A stretch of DNA of 64,000 nucleotides from Rariglobus sp967755175 (GTDB taxonomy: Bacteria > Verrucomicrobiota > Verrucomicrobiia > Opitutales > Opitutaceae). Each line of letters opens with the position of its first letter. Position 1 is the first letter of the stretch. Location: assembly GCA_967755175.1 (NCBI GenBank), contig CBRAFO010000002.1:1-64000 (forward strand). Reading direction: 5' to 3'. A program made the translations under genes and the position numbers. This document shows, piece by piece, positions 55,476 through 63,448 of the stretch. The notes under the pieces were generated by a model. It saw only the letters and a list, made by a program, of their open reading frames with translations. It ran no database searches and was not told the DNA's origin.

Positions 55476-56362
55476 ATGCGTTCGCGGTAAGCCGTGGGCG
55501 CCTCGCCCGCGATTTTTCGAAACACACGATTGAACTGTGAGAGCGACTGGAACCCCGCCTCGAACGCCGCTTCGCTGATGCGTTTGTGGGGGTTGAGCAT
55601 GAGGTTTTTCACCTTCTCGACGCGCACGCGCGCAAGGTAATCGGTGAACGTCATGCCGGTCGCCCCCTTGAACATCTTGCAGAAATAAAACGCGCTCATG
55701 TTCACGGCCTTCGCGACCTCGCCAAGTGAAAGATCCTCGGCATGCTTCTCCGAGATGTAAATGCGGGCGCGGTTGATCGATGGTGCCTCGGCATTGGCCT
55801 CGCGCACGCAGAGTTGGTTGCTCAACGAGGAAAGGTGCTGCGCGAAAATTTCCAGCAAACGCAGGATCGACTCGTATTGCTTTGAGGTCACCACGCGCGA
55901 CTGGAAATAAGCCTCCTCCAAACGCTTCAGGTCCACGGCGGTCCCAAACTTGAGAATCTCGCGCGTGGTCTTCGCAAACTGGGCCGCCGTCGGTTTGTGC
56001 AACAGCACTTGTCCAGTCTGGAGGAACGCGATCAGGTTTTCCCCAACGCGCACGGGCACGGCGGAATCACATAGACCGGCAAAACATTTGAGCGTCTTCG
56101 GTTCCATGCGGGCCTCCTCCTCCACGCGCTTCTGCAATAACAGACACGCCGAGCAACTCTGGTTGCTCTTAGCCATCAGCGCGCAGAACGGATTCTCGTT
56201 AGGATCCCCGCGATGCGTGAGATCAAAAGCCTCCAAAGCACGCAACCGGAACGGTAGTCCCGTGGTCTCGCGAAACGCCTGTTCATAATCACGATAGATC
56301 TGTGAACGCTTGAGCTGCTCAACGAGAGCGCGACTGCTTTGGGCCGTTTGTTCGGACGACAT
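55457..56362 (-). CDS. AraC-family regulator with PocR sensor domain
   Basis: 301 residues. Residues about 15-160 are a PocR domain, with a Cys set (NPFCALMAKSNQSCSACLLLQKR region, and LKCFAGLCDSAVPV) that in this family may carry an Fe-S or bind small hydrocarbon or diol ligands. The C-terminal 100 residues hold the AraC double HTH: LSLGEVAKAVNMSAFYFCKM and ISEAAFEAGFQSLSQFNRVF. Activator or repressor of nearby genes, perhaps the small heat-shock proteins or the cco operon; neither is shown by the sequence. A long 329-bp gap separates it from the heat-shock gene. Confidence 0.85.
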   Translation of the reverse strand: MSSEQTAQSSRALVEQLKRSQIYRDYEQAFRETTGLPFRLRALEAFDLTHRGDPNENPFCALMAKSNQSCSACLLLQKRVEEEARMEPKTLKCFAGLCDSAVPVRVGENLIAFLQTGQVLLHKPTAAQFAKTTREILKFGTAVDLKRLEEAYFQSRVVTSKQYESILRLLEIFAQHLSSLSNQLCVREANAEAPSINRARIYISEKHAEDLSLGEVAKAVNMSAFYFCKMFKGATGMTFTDYLARVRVEKVKNLMLNPHKRISEAAFEAGFQSLSQFNRVFRKIAGEAPTAYRERIHAVGV

Positions 56363-56691
56363 GGTGGTTTTATCTAAAGACCCCGCAGTTCTTGCGCAAC
56401 CGATAACCCTCGTTCACCTCAGCCCTCCGCGCATTGCACGATTTTTAATAGGCCTTACGCATGCGCCTTCACGCCAAGTGGGGCAATCCACTGCGTCACA
56501 AGGTGACGCCTTTTCACACTGACCGTCTCGACACACGGACAGAGTTTCCCGCTCAGGCGAGATCCCCCGAACTTCAACGCCCTCCAATAAAGCCACTTAG
56601 CCTAAGTGCCCGTTCCGGCACCACTCCTGCAAAATGAAAGGGTCACCACAAACACTTAGGTCACTTCATCAAATTACAGGAGAAAACCATC
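56363..56691. promoter_or_regulatory. Regulatory gap between the PocR-AraC gene and the small heat-shock genes
   Basis: Contains a perfect palindrome CACTTAG-C-CTAAGTG at 56594-56608 and a further half site CACTTAG at 56653-56659, 45 bp to the right; together these look like an operator. Neither a CIRCE element (TTAGCACTC-N9-GAGTGCTAA) nor a clear sigma-32 promoter was found. The ribosome site AGGAG (56678-56682) stands 9 bases ahead of the first heat-shock start. Confidence 0.55.
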
Positions 56692-57126
56692 ATGAACCTC
56701 GTTCGTTACAGTTATCCTTCGACTCGCAACTATTCGCCTGTTTTCGGCAGCCCTTGGGGCGGTCTCGAAAACGAAATAGACCGCTTGTTCACCGTGGCAC
56801 TCGGAGACACCTCCGCCAGCCGCCGCTTCCCGATCGATATCTATGAAGACAAGGACAACACCTACGTTCGCGCCGAACTTCCCGGCGTTGAGCGTGACGC
56901 CATCCGGGTCGAACACGCCGAGGATCGCCTGACGATCAGCGCCACTCGTAAGTCCGTCCACGGAGACGAAACCGAGACGGTGCCTTTCAGCCGTATTCTC
57001 AGCGTCCCGAGCAATGTCGTGCAGGCCGACAAAATCACCGCCGCCTACGAAAACGGTATTCTCACCGTCACCCTGCCCAAACCGGAGGAAGCCAAACCCC
57101 GCACTGTCATGGTAAAGGTCAGCTAA
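56692..57126 (+). CDS. Small heat-shock protein (Hsp20), first
   Basis: 144 residues. ATP-independent chaperone that holds unfolding proteins. The alpha-crystallin domain covers about 40-140: FPIDIYEDKDNTYVRAELPG, then DRLTISATRK and AAYENGILTVTLPKPE, with the A-x-x-x-n-G-v-L motif present. The C-terminus lacks the usual I-x-I/V motif; it ends RTVMVKVS. Strong AGGAG site nearby. 115 bp upstream of a second Hsp20 gene; the two share the domain but differ in length and N-termini. Confidence 0.93.
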   Translation: MNLVRYSYPSTRNYSPVFGSPWGGLENEIDRLFTVALGDTSASRRFPIDIYEDKDNTYVRAELPGVERDAIRVEHAEDRLTISATRKSVHGDETETVPFSRILSVPSNVVQADKITAAYENGILTVTLPKPEEAKPRTVMVKVS

Positions 57127-57241
57127 TGAACGGACGCCTGCCAGTCCCACGACTGCATATACCGACCCGAATCATCAGGAAACCATCACGCATCTCATCC
57201 CGTTTAAATCCTCACACTTAATCACCAACCAAGGATCTCCC

Positions 57242-57649
57242 ATGTCTCTCTTTTCTTCACTTCTCCCCACCCTGACTCCCTCGCGCGTGCCCGGCACAAC
57301 TGGCAACACGACCCAAGGCATCACTTCGGGCCGCCGTCCAGCTTACCAGATCAACGAGGCCAGCGAAAGCTACACCCTCACCGTTAGCCTCCCGGGCGTG
57401 AGTAAAGGTGACCTCACTGTGACCGCCGAGAATGGCGTGCTTACCATAATCGGCAAACGCGCTTGGCGGCAGCCGGAAACGTGGACACCGCTCCATCGCG
57501 AATCTACCGATGCCGACTACAACCTCGCGCTCTCTTATGAGAATGCCATCGACGCAGAGAAGATCTCGGCAGCTCTCACCGACGGCGTGCTTCGCCTCAC
57601 GCTCCCGAAATCCGCCGCCCGTAAGCCTCGCAAGATCACGGTGAACTAA
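57242..57649 (+). CDS. Small heat-shock protein (Hsp20), second
   Basis: 135 residues: alpha-crystallin domain at about 32-135 with YTLTVSLPGVSKGDLTVTAE, then ENGVLTIIGKR and LTDGVLRLTLPKSAARKPR. AAGGA lies 6 bases before the ATG. N-terminus is Ser/Thr-rich (SLLPTLTPSRVPGTTGN), the part that controls oligomer formation. Pairs of different Hsp20 proteins often form mixed oligomers, as with IbpA/IbpB. Confidence 0.93.
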   Translation: MSLFSSLLPTLTPSRVPGTTGNTTQGITSGRRPAYQINEASESYTLTVSLPGVSKGDLTVTAENGVLTIIGKRAWRQPETWTPLHRESTDADYNLALSYENAIDAEKISAALTDGVLRLTLPKSAARKPRKITVN

Positions 57650-57715
57650 ACGCGGTTCCGCTCTTGCCGCAGCCGTCCCTCGACGGTCCGACGGTCTGAA
57701 GATAAACAGCCGCAT

Positions 57716-57762
57716 GGTGACGAGAGGCGTGTGTATATTAATAACAGTCGCCTCTCGTCACC
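57716..57762. terminator. 14-bp hairpin between convergent Hsp20 and carbamoylase genes
   Basis: Arms 57716-57729 and 57749-57762 pair perfectly (GGTGACGAGAGGCG). The right arm contains the carbamoylase stop codon (57758-57760). The loop is A+T-rich (TGTGTATATTAATAACAGT). It may act as a bidirectional terminator, though there is no U-run. Confidence 0.55.
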
Positions 57763-59002
57763 CATTCCGCGCTTGGACCCACGCCATCACCTTATCCGCC
57801 AGCCGATCGAACGCCGCCACGCACAGCTCCAGGTGATTCTCCTGGGTGTCCTCGATCTTGTTATGACTGATCCCGTGTAAACTCTGCACGAACATCATCA
57901 CCGTCGGCACGCCCGCCCCGCAGGTTTCCGCCGCATCGTGCAACGGCCCTGACGGCATTCGGTGCGACATCCCGCACGTCTCGCGAATCGCCTCGTCGCA
58001 GAACTCGATCAGCTTCGGGTCAAACAAACGCGGCTCGATCCTCCACAATCGTTCCCACGTCACCGTCACGCCACCCTCGGCCGCGAACCGATCCGCCGCC
58101 ACCTTCGCCTCCACCAACATGTGCGCCAGTGACGCGGCATCGAGATGGCGTTGATCGAGCGTGATGCGACATTCCGCCACCACGCTTGTCACGATCCCCG
58201 GCTTCGTCGTGCACGAACCGATCGTGCACACTCCGCCCTGCCGCGCAGCGATGTCATAAATTTCCGGGCTCATCTTCGCCGCCGCGAGAAACGCATCCTT
58301 GCGTCGATTCATCGGCGTGCTCCCCGAATGCGCCGCCTGCCCGTGAAACGTCACCGCGTGCCGTTCGACTCCAAACGTCCCCAGCACCGCGCCGAGCGGT
58401 AACCCGAGGTCGAGCAACACCGGCCCTTGCTCGATATGCAGTTCGATATAAGCCGCCGCGTTTTTCAGCTCCACGCCGCTGTCTTTGACCCGCTCGAAAT
58501 CGATTCCGCAGATCCGCAACGCCTCCGGCAACGATATCCCGTTTTTGTCCACGAGCCCACGCGCCTCGTCCATGTCGAGCGATCCTGCGCACGCCGACGA
58601 ACCAAACAGGCTCTTGCCGAAACGCGCGCCCTCTTCGTCCGCCCAATCCACCAGCCGCACGGTCACTGGCGAACGTCCCTTATATTGCTCCGCGATCCGC
58701 CGCAAAATCTCCACGCCTGCCATCACGTTGAGACATCCATCGAGCCAGCCGCCGTTCGGCACCGAGTCCATATGGCCGCCGATCACCAACGCCCGATCTG
58801 ATTCGCCGTGCAACGTTGCCCAAAGGTTACCCGCCGCATCGGTCGCAATGTCCACCGGCAACGCCTCCAATTTCGCCCGCAGCCAAGCCCGCGCGTTCAG
58901 CCAAGTCGCGGTAAACGCCACGCGTTGCGCGCCATCGGCATCACCGGTGATACGGCGCAAGTCCTTCAGTTCGCTCACCGTGCGCTTGGGGTTTAACGGC
59001 AT
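57758..59002 (-). CDS. Zn-dependent carbamoylase / beta-ureidopropionase-like amidohydrolase (M20 family)
   Basis: 414 residues. Family of N-carbamoyl-amino-acid hydrolases and allantoate amidohydrolases with two metal ions. GGHMDSVPNGGWLDGCLNVMAG gives the first metal ligands and DWADEEGARFGKSLFGSSA the bridging Glu; HIEQGPVLLDLGLPLGAV and HSGSTPMNRRKDA are family segments. The dimerisation domain lies near 210-330. With dihydropyrimidinase and a dihydropyrimidine dehydrogenase nearby, the likely substrate is N-carbamoyl-beta-alanine (third step of reductive pyrimidine breakdown). Divergent from the dehydrogenase gene, with 235 bp between. Confidence 0.88.
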   Translation of the reverse strand: MPLNPKRTVSELKDLRRITGDADGAQRVAFTATWLNARAWLRAKLEALPVDIATDAAGNLWATLHGESDRALVIGGHMDSVPNGGWLDGCLNVMAGVEILRRIAEQYKGRSPVTVRLVDWADEEGARFGKSLFGSSACAGSLDMDEARGLVDKNGISLPEALRICGIDFERVKDSGVELKNAAAYIELHIEQGPVLLDLGLPLGAVLGTFGVERHAVTFHGQAAHSGSTPMNRRKDAFLAAAKMSPEIYDIAARQGGVCTIGSCTTKPGIVTSVVAECRITLDQRHLDAASLAHMLVEAKVAADRFAAEGGVTVTWERLWRIEPRLFDPKLIEFCDEAIRETCGMSHRMPSGPLHDAAETCGAGVPTVMMFVQSLHGISHNKIEDTQENHLELCVAAFDRLADKVMAWVQARNG

Positions 59003-59237
59003 GATTTATCCAGAGGGTTACCGACACAGAACCGCGAGTGCGGTTTCAGGCATGTCCGAAGCTACCAGCAAAAGTCAGCAACGAATATACCTGACAGCGG
59101 TCCACTGACCACGCCTTCGCCATGAACTATGCAGAGTAATTGCTTCGCCTGCGCTCAGTCCGTCCGTCATGTCTTTCGCCGTCAGCGAAGCATCCTCGGA
59201 ATCCGCATGTGTTCACCCCGCGTCCATTTCACCCCCC

Positions 59238-60359
59238 ATGCCCACCCTCGCCACCACAGTTGACGGTCTGAAACTTCCCAACCCCTTCGTCATCGGATCA
59301 GGTCCTCCCGGAACCAATCTCAGTGTAATCAACCGCGCTTTCCGCGAAGGCTGGGGCGCCGTCATCGCCAAGACGGTTAGCCTCGATGCCTCCAAAGTCG
59401 TCAACGTTTCCCCTCGTTACGCCAAGCTCCACGCCACCAGCGGCGAAGTCATCGGCTGGGAAAACATCGAGCTGATCAGCGACCGCCCCTTTCACATTTG
59501 GGAAGACGAATTTAAACGCTGCAAAGACTCCCAACCTCCCGGCGCCCTCATCGCCTCCATCATGGAGGAGTATAACAAAGACGCGTGGATCGAGCTCGTG
59601 CAGCGCTGCGAGGCCGCCGGCGTTGACGGCTTCGAACTCAACTTCTCCTGCCCGCATGGACTCCCCGAGCGAAAGATGGGCTCGGCCATGGGCCAGGACC
59701 CCGAAATCCTCGAGACCGTTTGCGGCTGGGTGAAGTCCGCCACCGCGAAACCCGTCTGGGCAAAGATGACGCCCAATATCACCCACATCGAAGAACCCGG
59801 TCGCGCGGCTTTACGCGGTGGCGCCACCGGACTTTCCGCCATCAACACCATTCGCAGCGTGATGCGCGTGAACCTCGATACCCTCCGTCCCGAGCCCACG
59901 GTTGAAGGCTACAGCACGCCCGGCGGTTATTCATCGAAAGCGATCAAACCCATCGCGCTCCGCATGGTCATGGAACTCGCCGCCCTGATCCAAAAAGAAT
60001 TCCCCGGTCGCTCGCTCTCCGGCCTCGGCGGAGTCGAATCCGGCGAAGATGCCGCGGAGTTTATCCTCCTCGGTGCCGACACGGTCCAAGTCTGCACCGG
60101 CGTAATGAAGCATGGGTATGAATGCGTGAAACCGATGCAGGAACAGCTCCTCGCCTTCATGCAGCGGCAAAAGTTCGAGACCATCGCCGACTTCAAAGGC
60201 CGCACGCTCCCCTACTTCACCAGCCACGCCGGCCTCGTGCAGAAACAAACCGAGCGCAAAGCCGCCGAAAAAGCCGCGACCTCCAAAAAGATGATCGCCA
60301 ACGACGCCGAGTGGACCGGCGACGACTTCGTCAAACAGTCCAACGACCTCGCCCGTTAG
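59238..60359 (+). CDS. preA: PreA-like dihydropyrimidine dehydrogenase subunit without the C-terminal ferredoxin domain
   Basis: 373 residues from the ATG at 59238, which gives the family N-terminus (LATTVDGLKLPNPFVIGSG); an ATG at 59169 adds 23 Ser/Ala-rich residues. FMN beta-barrel reducing uracil/thymine: NFSCPHGLPERKMG carries the catalytic Cys, with KMTPNI and SGLGGVESGEDAAEF for FMN. E. coli PreA (411 residues) ends in a 2x[4Fe-4S] domain; this one ends TGDDFVKQSNDLAR with no Cys cluster, so electrons must enter by another route. No preT-like partner is in the window. Confidence 0.88.
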   Translation: MPTLATTVDGLKLPNPFVIGSGPPGTNLSVINRAFREGWGAVIAKTVSLDASKVVNVSPRYAKLHATSGEVIGWENIELISDRPFHIWEDEFKRCKDSQPPGALIASIMEEYNKDAWIELVQRCEAAGVDGFELNFSCPHGLPERKMGSAMGQDPEILETVCGWVKSATAKPVWAKMTPNITHIEEPGRAALRGGATGLSAINTIRSVMRVNLDTLRPEPTVEGYSTPGGYSSKAIKPIALRMVMELAALIQKEFPGRSLSGLGGVESGEDAAEFILLGADTVQVCTGVMKHGYECVKPMQEQLLAFMQRQKFETIADFKGRTLPYFTSHAGLVQKQTERKAAEKAATSKKMIANDAEWTGDDFVKQSNDLAR

Positions 60360-60503
60360 GCCACCCACTCCAGCGGAATGGCCACAAAAAGCACCCGAGA
60401 CGCAAAAAAGGAACCGGTCCGATTCTGCGTCTTTTGTGCCTTCTGTGCCCACCCCCGCCGTCATCCGAGCTCGTCCGTGTAATCCGTGGTTAAAAACTCC
60501 GAA
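60360..60503. other. Intergenic word-like repeats between preA and mmsA
   Basis: 144 bp. It contains inverted words (GACGCAAAA ... GCGTCTTTTGTG at about 60397-60440) and a stretch (TCCGTGTAATCCGTGGTTAAA, split at 60474-60494) similar in style to 4377-4402. A GTG at 60486 could start mmsA but lies inside this repeat; the ATG at 60504 is preferred. Confidence 0.55.
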
Positions 60504-61985
60504 ATGCTTCCCTGCCCCAACTACATTGCCGGTCAGTGGATACCCTCCTCGCCCTCCGCCACCACACCCGTCTTCAATCCCTCCACCGGCGAAACCATCG
60601 CGGCCTGCCCCCTCGGCACGCACATCGATGCCGAGGCTGCCATCGCCGCCGCGTCAGCCGCGTTCCCTGCCTGGCGTGACACTCCACCCGTTGACCGCGC
60701 TCGGGTATTTTTCCGCTACCGACATCTCATCGAACAAAACTTCGACCGCATCTGCACCACGCTCGTTCGCGAGCACGGCAAGACCGCCATCGAAGCCAAA
60801 GGCGATCTCCACCGCGGACTCGAAAATATCGAATACGCCTGTGGCATTCCCACCCTCCTGATGGGCGACACCCTCGCCGACATCGCCCGGGGCGTGGACT
60901 GCGAAACCATCAACCAACCTCTCGGCGTCTGCGTTGGCATCACACCCTTTAACTTCCCCGCGATGGTGCCGCTGTGGATGTTCCCTCTCGCGCTCGCCTG
61001 CGGGAACACCTTCGTCCTCAAGCCCAGCGAAAAAGTCCCTCTCACCGCGATCCTCCTCGTTGAGCTTCTCGCCGAAGCCGGTCTGCCCAAAGGAGTGCTC
61101 AACCTCGTCCACGGCGGTCGCGAAGTCGTGGATACCCTCCTCACTCACCCGACGGTCAAAGCCATCTCTTTCGTCGGCTCGACCCCGGTCGCGAAACATA
61201 TTTACGAAACCGGCACTCGCCACGGCAAACGCGTCCAAGCCAACGGCGGCGCGAAAAACTACATCGTCATTATGCCCGATGCCGACATCCCCAAGACCGT
61301 CGAAAACCTCGCCACCGCCGCCTTCGGTTGCGCCGGCGAACGCTGTATGGCCGGCTCCACCGCGATCACCGTTGGCTCCGCCGCCACCAAGCTCCTTCCC
61401 GACCTCGTTGCCGCCGCCAAGGCCATCAAGGTTGGCCCCACCGATCGAACCACCCAACCGCACATGGGCGCCGTCATCACCGCCGCCCATCGCGACCGCG
61501 TCACCAGTCTCGTTGCCAGCAGCGAGACGGACGGCGCGAAGGTTCTTCACGACGGACGCGGCCTGCGTGTGCCCGAAGCGCCCGGAGGTTTTTATCTCGG
61601 ACCCACCATTGTTGATAATGTCCAAGACCACATGGCGCTCGCCCGCGAGGAAGTCTTCGGCCCCGTGCTCAACGTCATGCGCATGGACGACCTCGATGCG
61701 GCCATCGAGACCACCAATCGTTCCGCCTATGGCAACGGCGCCGCGATCTTCACCAACAGCGGCATGGCCGCCCGCGAGTTTAAGCACCGAGTGAAAGCCG
61801 GCATGGTTGGTATCAACGTCGGGGTGCCCGCCACCATGGCGATGTTCCCCTTCACGGGTTGGGACGACTCATTCTTCGGCGACCTGCACATTCAGGGAAA
61901 AGAAGCCGTCCAATTCTACACCCGCCAAAAAGTCGTCAGCACCCGCTGGTTCACCGAAGGCGTCGGCGATGTGTGGAAAAAGTAA
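60504..61985 (+). CDS. mmsA: Methylmalonate/malonate-semialdehyde dehydrogenase, CoA-acylating (MmsA)
   Basis: 493 residues. Converts malonate semialdehyde (from beta-alanine) or methylmalonate semialdehyde to acetyl-CoA or propionyl-CoA with NAD+ and CoA, losing CO2. The chain shows PLGVCVGITPFNFPAMVPLWMF, NGGAKNYIVIMPDAD and the catalytic Cys in FGCAGERCMAGSTAI; the C-terminal oligomer segment FFGDLHIQGKEAVQFYT is typical. In this locus it would complete uracil and thymine degradation after a transaminase. Confidence 0.95.
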   Translation: MLPCPNYIAGQWIPSSPSATTPVFNPSTGETIAACPLGTHIDAEAAIAAASAAFPAWRDTPPVDRARVFFRYRHLIEQNFDRICTTLVREHGKTAIEAKGDLHRGLENIEYACGIPTLLMGDTLADIARGVDCETINQPLGVCVGITPFNFPAMVPLWMFPLALACGNTFVLKPSEKVPLTAILLVELLAEAGLPKGVLNLVHGGREVVDTLLTHPTVKAISFVGSTPVAKHIYETGTRHGKRVQANGGAKNYIVIMPDADIPKTVENLATAAFGCAGERCMAGSTAITVGSAATKLLPDLVAAAKAIKVGPTDRTTQPHMGAVITAAHRDRVTSLVASSETDGAKVLHDGRGLRVPEAPGGFYLGPTIVDNVQDHMALAREEVFGPVLNVMRMDDLDAAIETTNRSAYGNGAAIFTNSGMAAREFKHRVKAGMVGINVGVPATMAMFPFTGWDDSFFGDLHIQGKEAVQFYTRQKVVSTRWFTEGVGDVWKK

Positions 61986-62024
61986 TTAAACTCAAGTGGC
62001 CAAACCTCCGTTCCGAAACTCCCC

Positions 62025-63413
62025 ATGAGCCTCCTCATCCGCAACGGCGAGATCGTCACCGCCACCGAGCGCTACACTGCCGACATCTTCTGCGAGGGCG
62101 AAACCATCACCTCCATCGGCCCCAACCTCTCCGGCCTCGCCACTCCCGACACCGAAATCATCGATGCCAGTGGCCGCTACGTTTTCCCCGGCTTCATCGA
62201 TCCGCACACCCACATTTATCTGCCCTTCATGGGCACGTATTCCAAGGATACCTACGAGACCGGCACCCAAGCGGCACTCATCGGCGGAACCACCACGATC
62301 TTCGATATGGTCTGCCCCTCGCGCGCCATGTCCGCCGCCGAGGGCTTCGCGACTTGGAACGCCCAAAGCGCCGGCAAGGCCTGCTGTGATTACAGCTACC
62401 ACATGGGCGTCACCCATTTCGATGCCGACACACCCGACCAGCTTCGCGCCATTGTCGCCGCCGGCGTCTCCTCCTTTAAGATCTTCCTGGCTTACAAAGG
62501 CGCGTTCGGCATCGACGACACCGAACTCTATCGAGCCCTCAAACTCGCCAAAGAACTCGGCGTCATCGTCACCGCCCACTGCGAAAACGAGACCCTCGTC
62601 TTTGAGCGGCAACGCGAACTCATCGCCACCGGAAAGACCGACACCTCGCAACACCACGAAAGCCGCCCGCCCCTCGTCGAAGCCGAAGGCGTGCACCACC
62701 TCACCACGTTCGCCGAGCTCACCGGAGCGTCCATCTACATCGTCCACTTGAGCTGCGAAGAGGCTCTTAAAAAAGCCGTCGAGGCTCGCCTGCGCGGAGT
62801 CGACGTCGCGATCGAGACGCTCATCCAATATCTCCTCATCGACAAAACCTACGCCGAGCGGCCCGACTTCGAAGGCGCGAAGTTTGTGATGTCGCCCCCG
62901 CTCCGTGACGCGAAGAACCAGCCTGTCCTCTGGAACGCCCTTCGCACCGGCCTCATCCAGACCGTCGCCACCGACCACGCGCCTTTCGATTTCAAAACCC
63001 AAAAGCCCATGGGCGCGGACGACTTCACCAAAATCCCCAACGGCATCCCCGCGCTCCAAGACCGTGTGAATCTCCTCTACACGTATGGTGTGAAAGCCGG
63101 CCGTCTCGACCTGCACACCTTCGTCAACGTCGCCAGCACGCAAGCCGCCAAGCTCTTCGGCCTCTTCCCTCGCAAAGGTGCGATCCAAGTCGGTGCGGAC
63201 GCCGATCTCGTCATCTACGATCCCGCCTACCGTGGCAAAATCTCCGCTGCCACGCAGACGATGAACGTCGATTACAGCGGTTTCGAAGGCTGGCCCATCG
63301 AAGGCCGTCCCGCAGTCGTTACGGTCCGAGGTGAAGTCGCCGTCCGCGACGGTCGGTTCGTCGGATCTCTCGGGCGAGGGAAGTTCCTGAAACGCAGCCC
63401 CAACCATTTTTAG
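62025..63413 (+). CDS. hydA: Dihydropyrimidinase (hydantoinase family)
   Basis: 462 residues. Opens the dihydrouracil/dihydrothymine ring to N-carbamoyl-beta-amino acid. Amidohydrolase TIM-barrel: GFIDPHTHIYLPF (metal His pair), FKIFLAYKGAFG (carboxylated Lys), TAHCENETLVFE and IVHLSCEE (His ligands), VATDHAPFD (catalytic Asp). The C-terminal cap carries QVGADADLVIYDP. It starts 39 bp after mmsA and is 35 bp ahead of the permease. Second step of the pathway. Confidence 0.96.
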   Translation: MSLLIRNGEIVTATERYTADIFCEGETITSIGPNLSGLATPDTEIIDASGRYVFPGFIDPHTHIYLPFMGTYSKDTYETGTQAALIGGTTTIFDMVCPSRAMSAAEGFATWNAQSAGKACCDYSYHMGVTHFDADTPDQLRAIVAAGVSSFKIFLAYKGAFGIDDTELYRALKLAKELGVIVTAHCENETLVFERQRELIATGKTDTSQHHESRPPLVEAEGVHHLTTFAELTGASIYIVHLSCEEALKKAVEARLRGVDVAIETLIQYLLIDKTYAERPDFEGAKFVMSPPLRDAKNQPVLWNALRTGLIQTVATDHAPFDFKTQKPMGADDFTKIPNGIPALQDRVNLLYTYGVKAGRLDLHTFVNVASTQAAKLFGLFPRKGAIQVGADADLVIYDPAYRGKISAATQTMNVDYSGFEGWPIEGRPAVVTVRGEVAVRDGRFVGSLGRGKFLKRSPNHF

Positions 63414-63448
63414 CACAGACACCCTGTCGTTAAACGCAGACCTCCTCG

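Noticed and set aside
56363..56691. CIRCE element before the heat-shock genes
   Set aside because: The TTAGCACTC half sites are absent; the palindrome seen has a different sequence.
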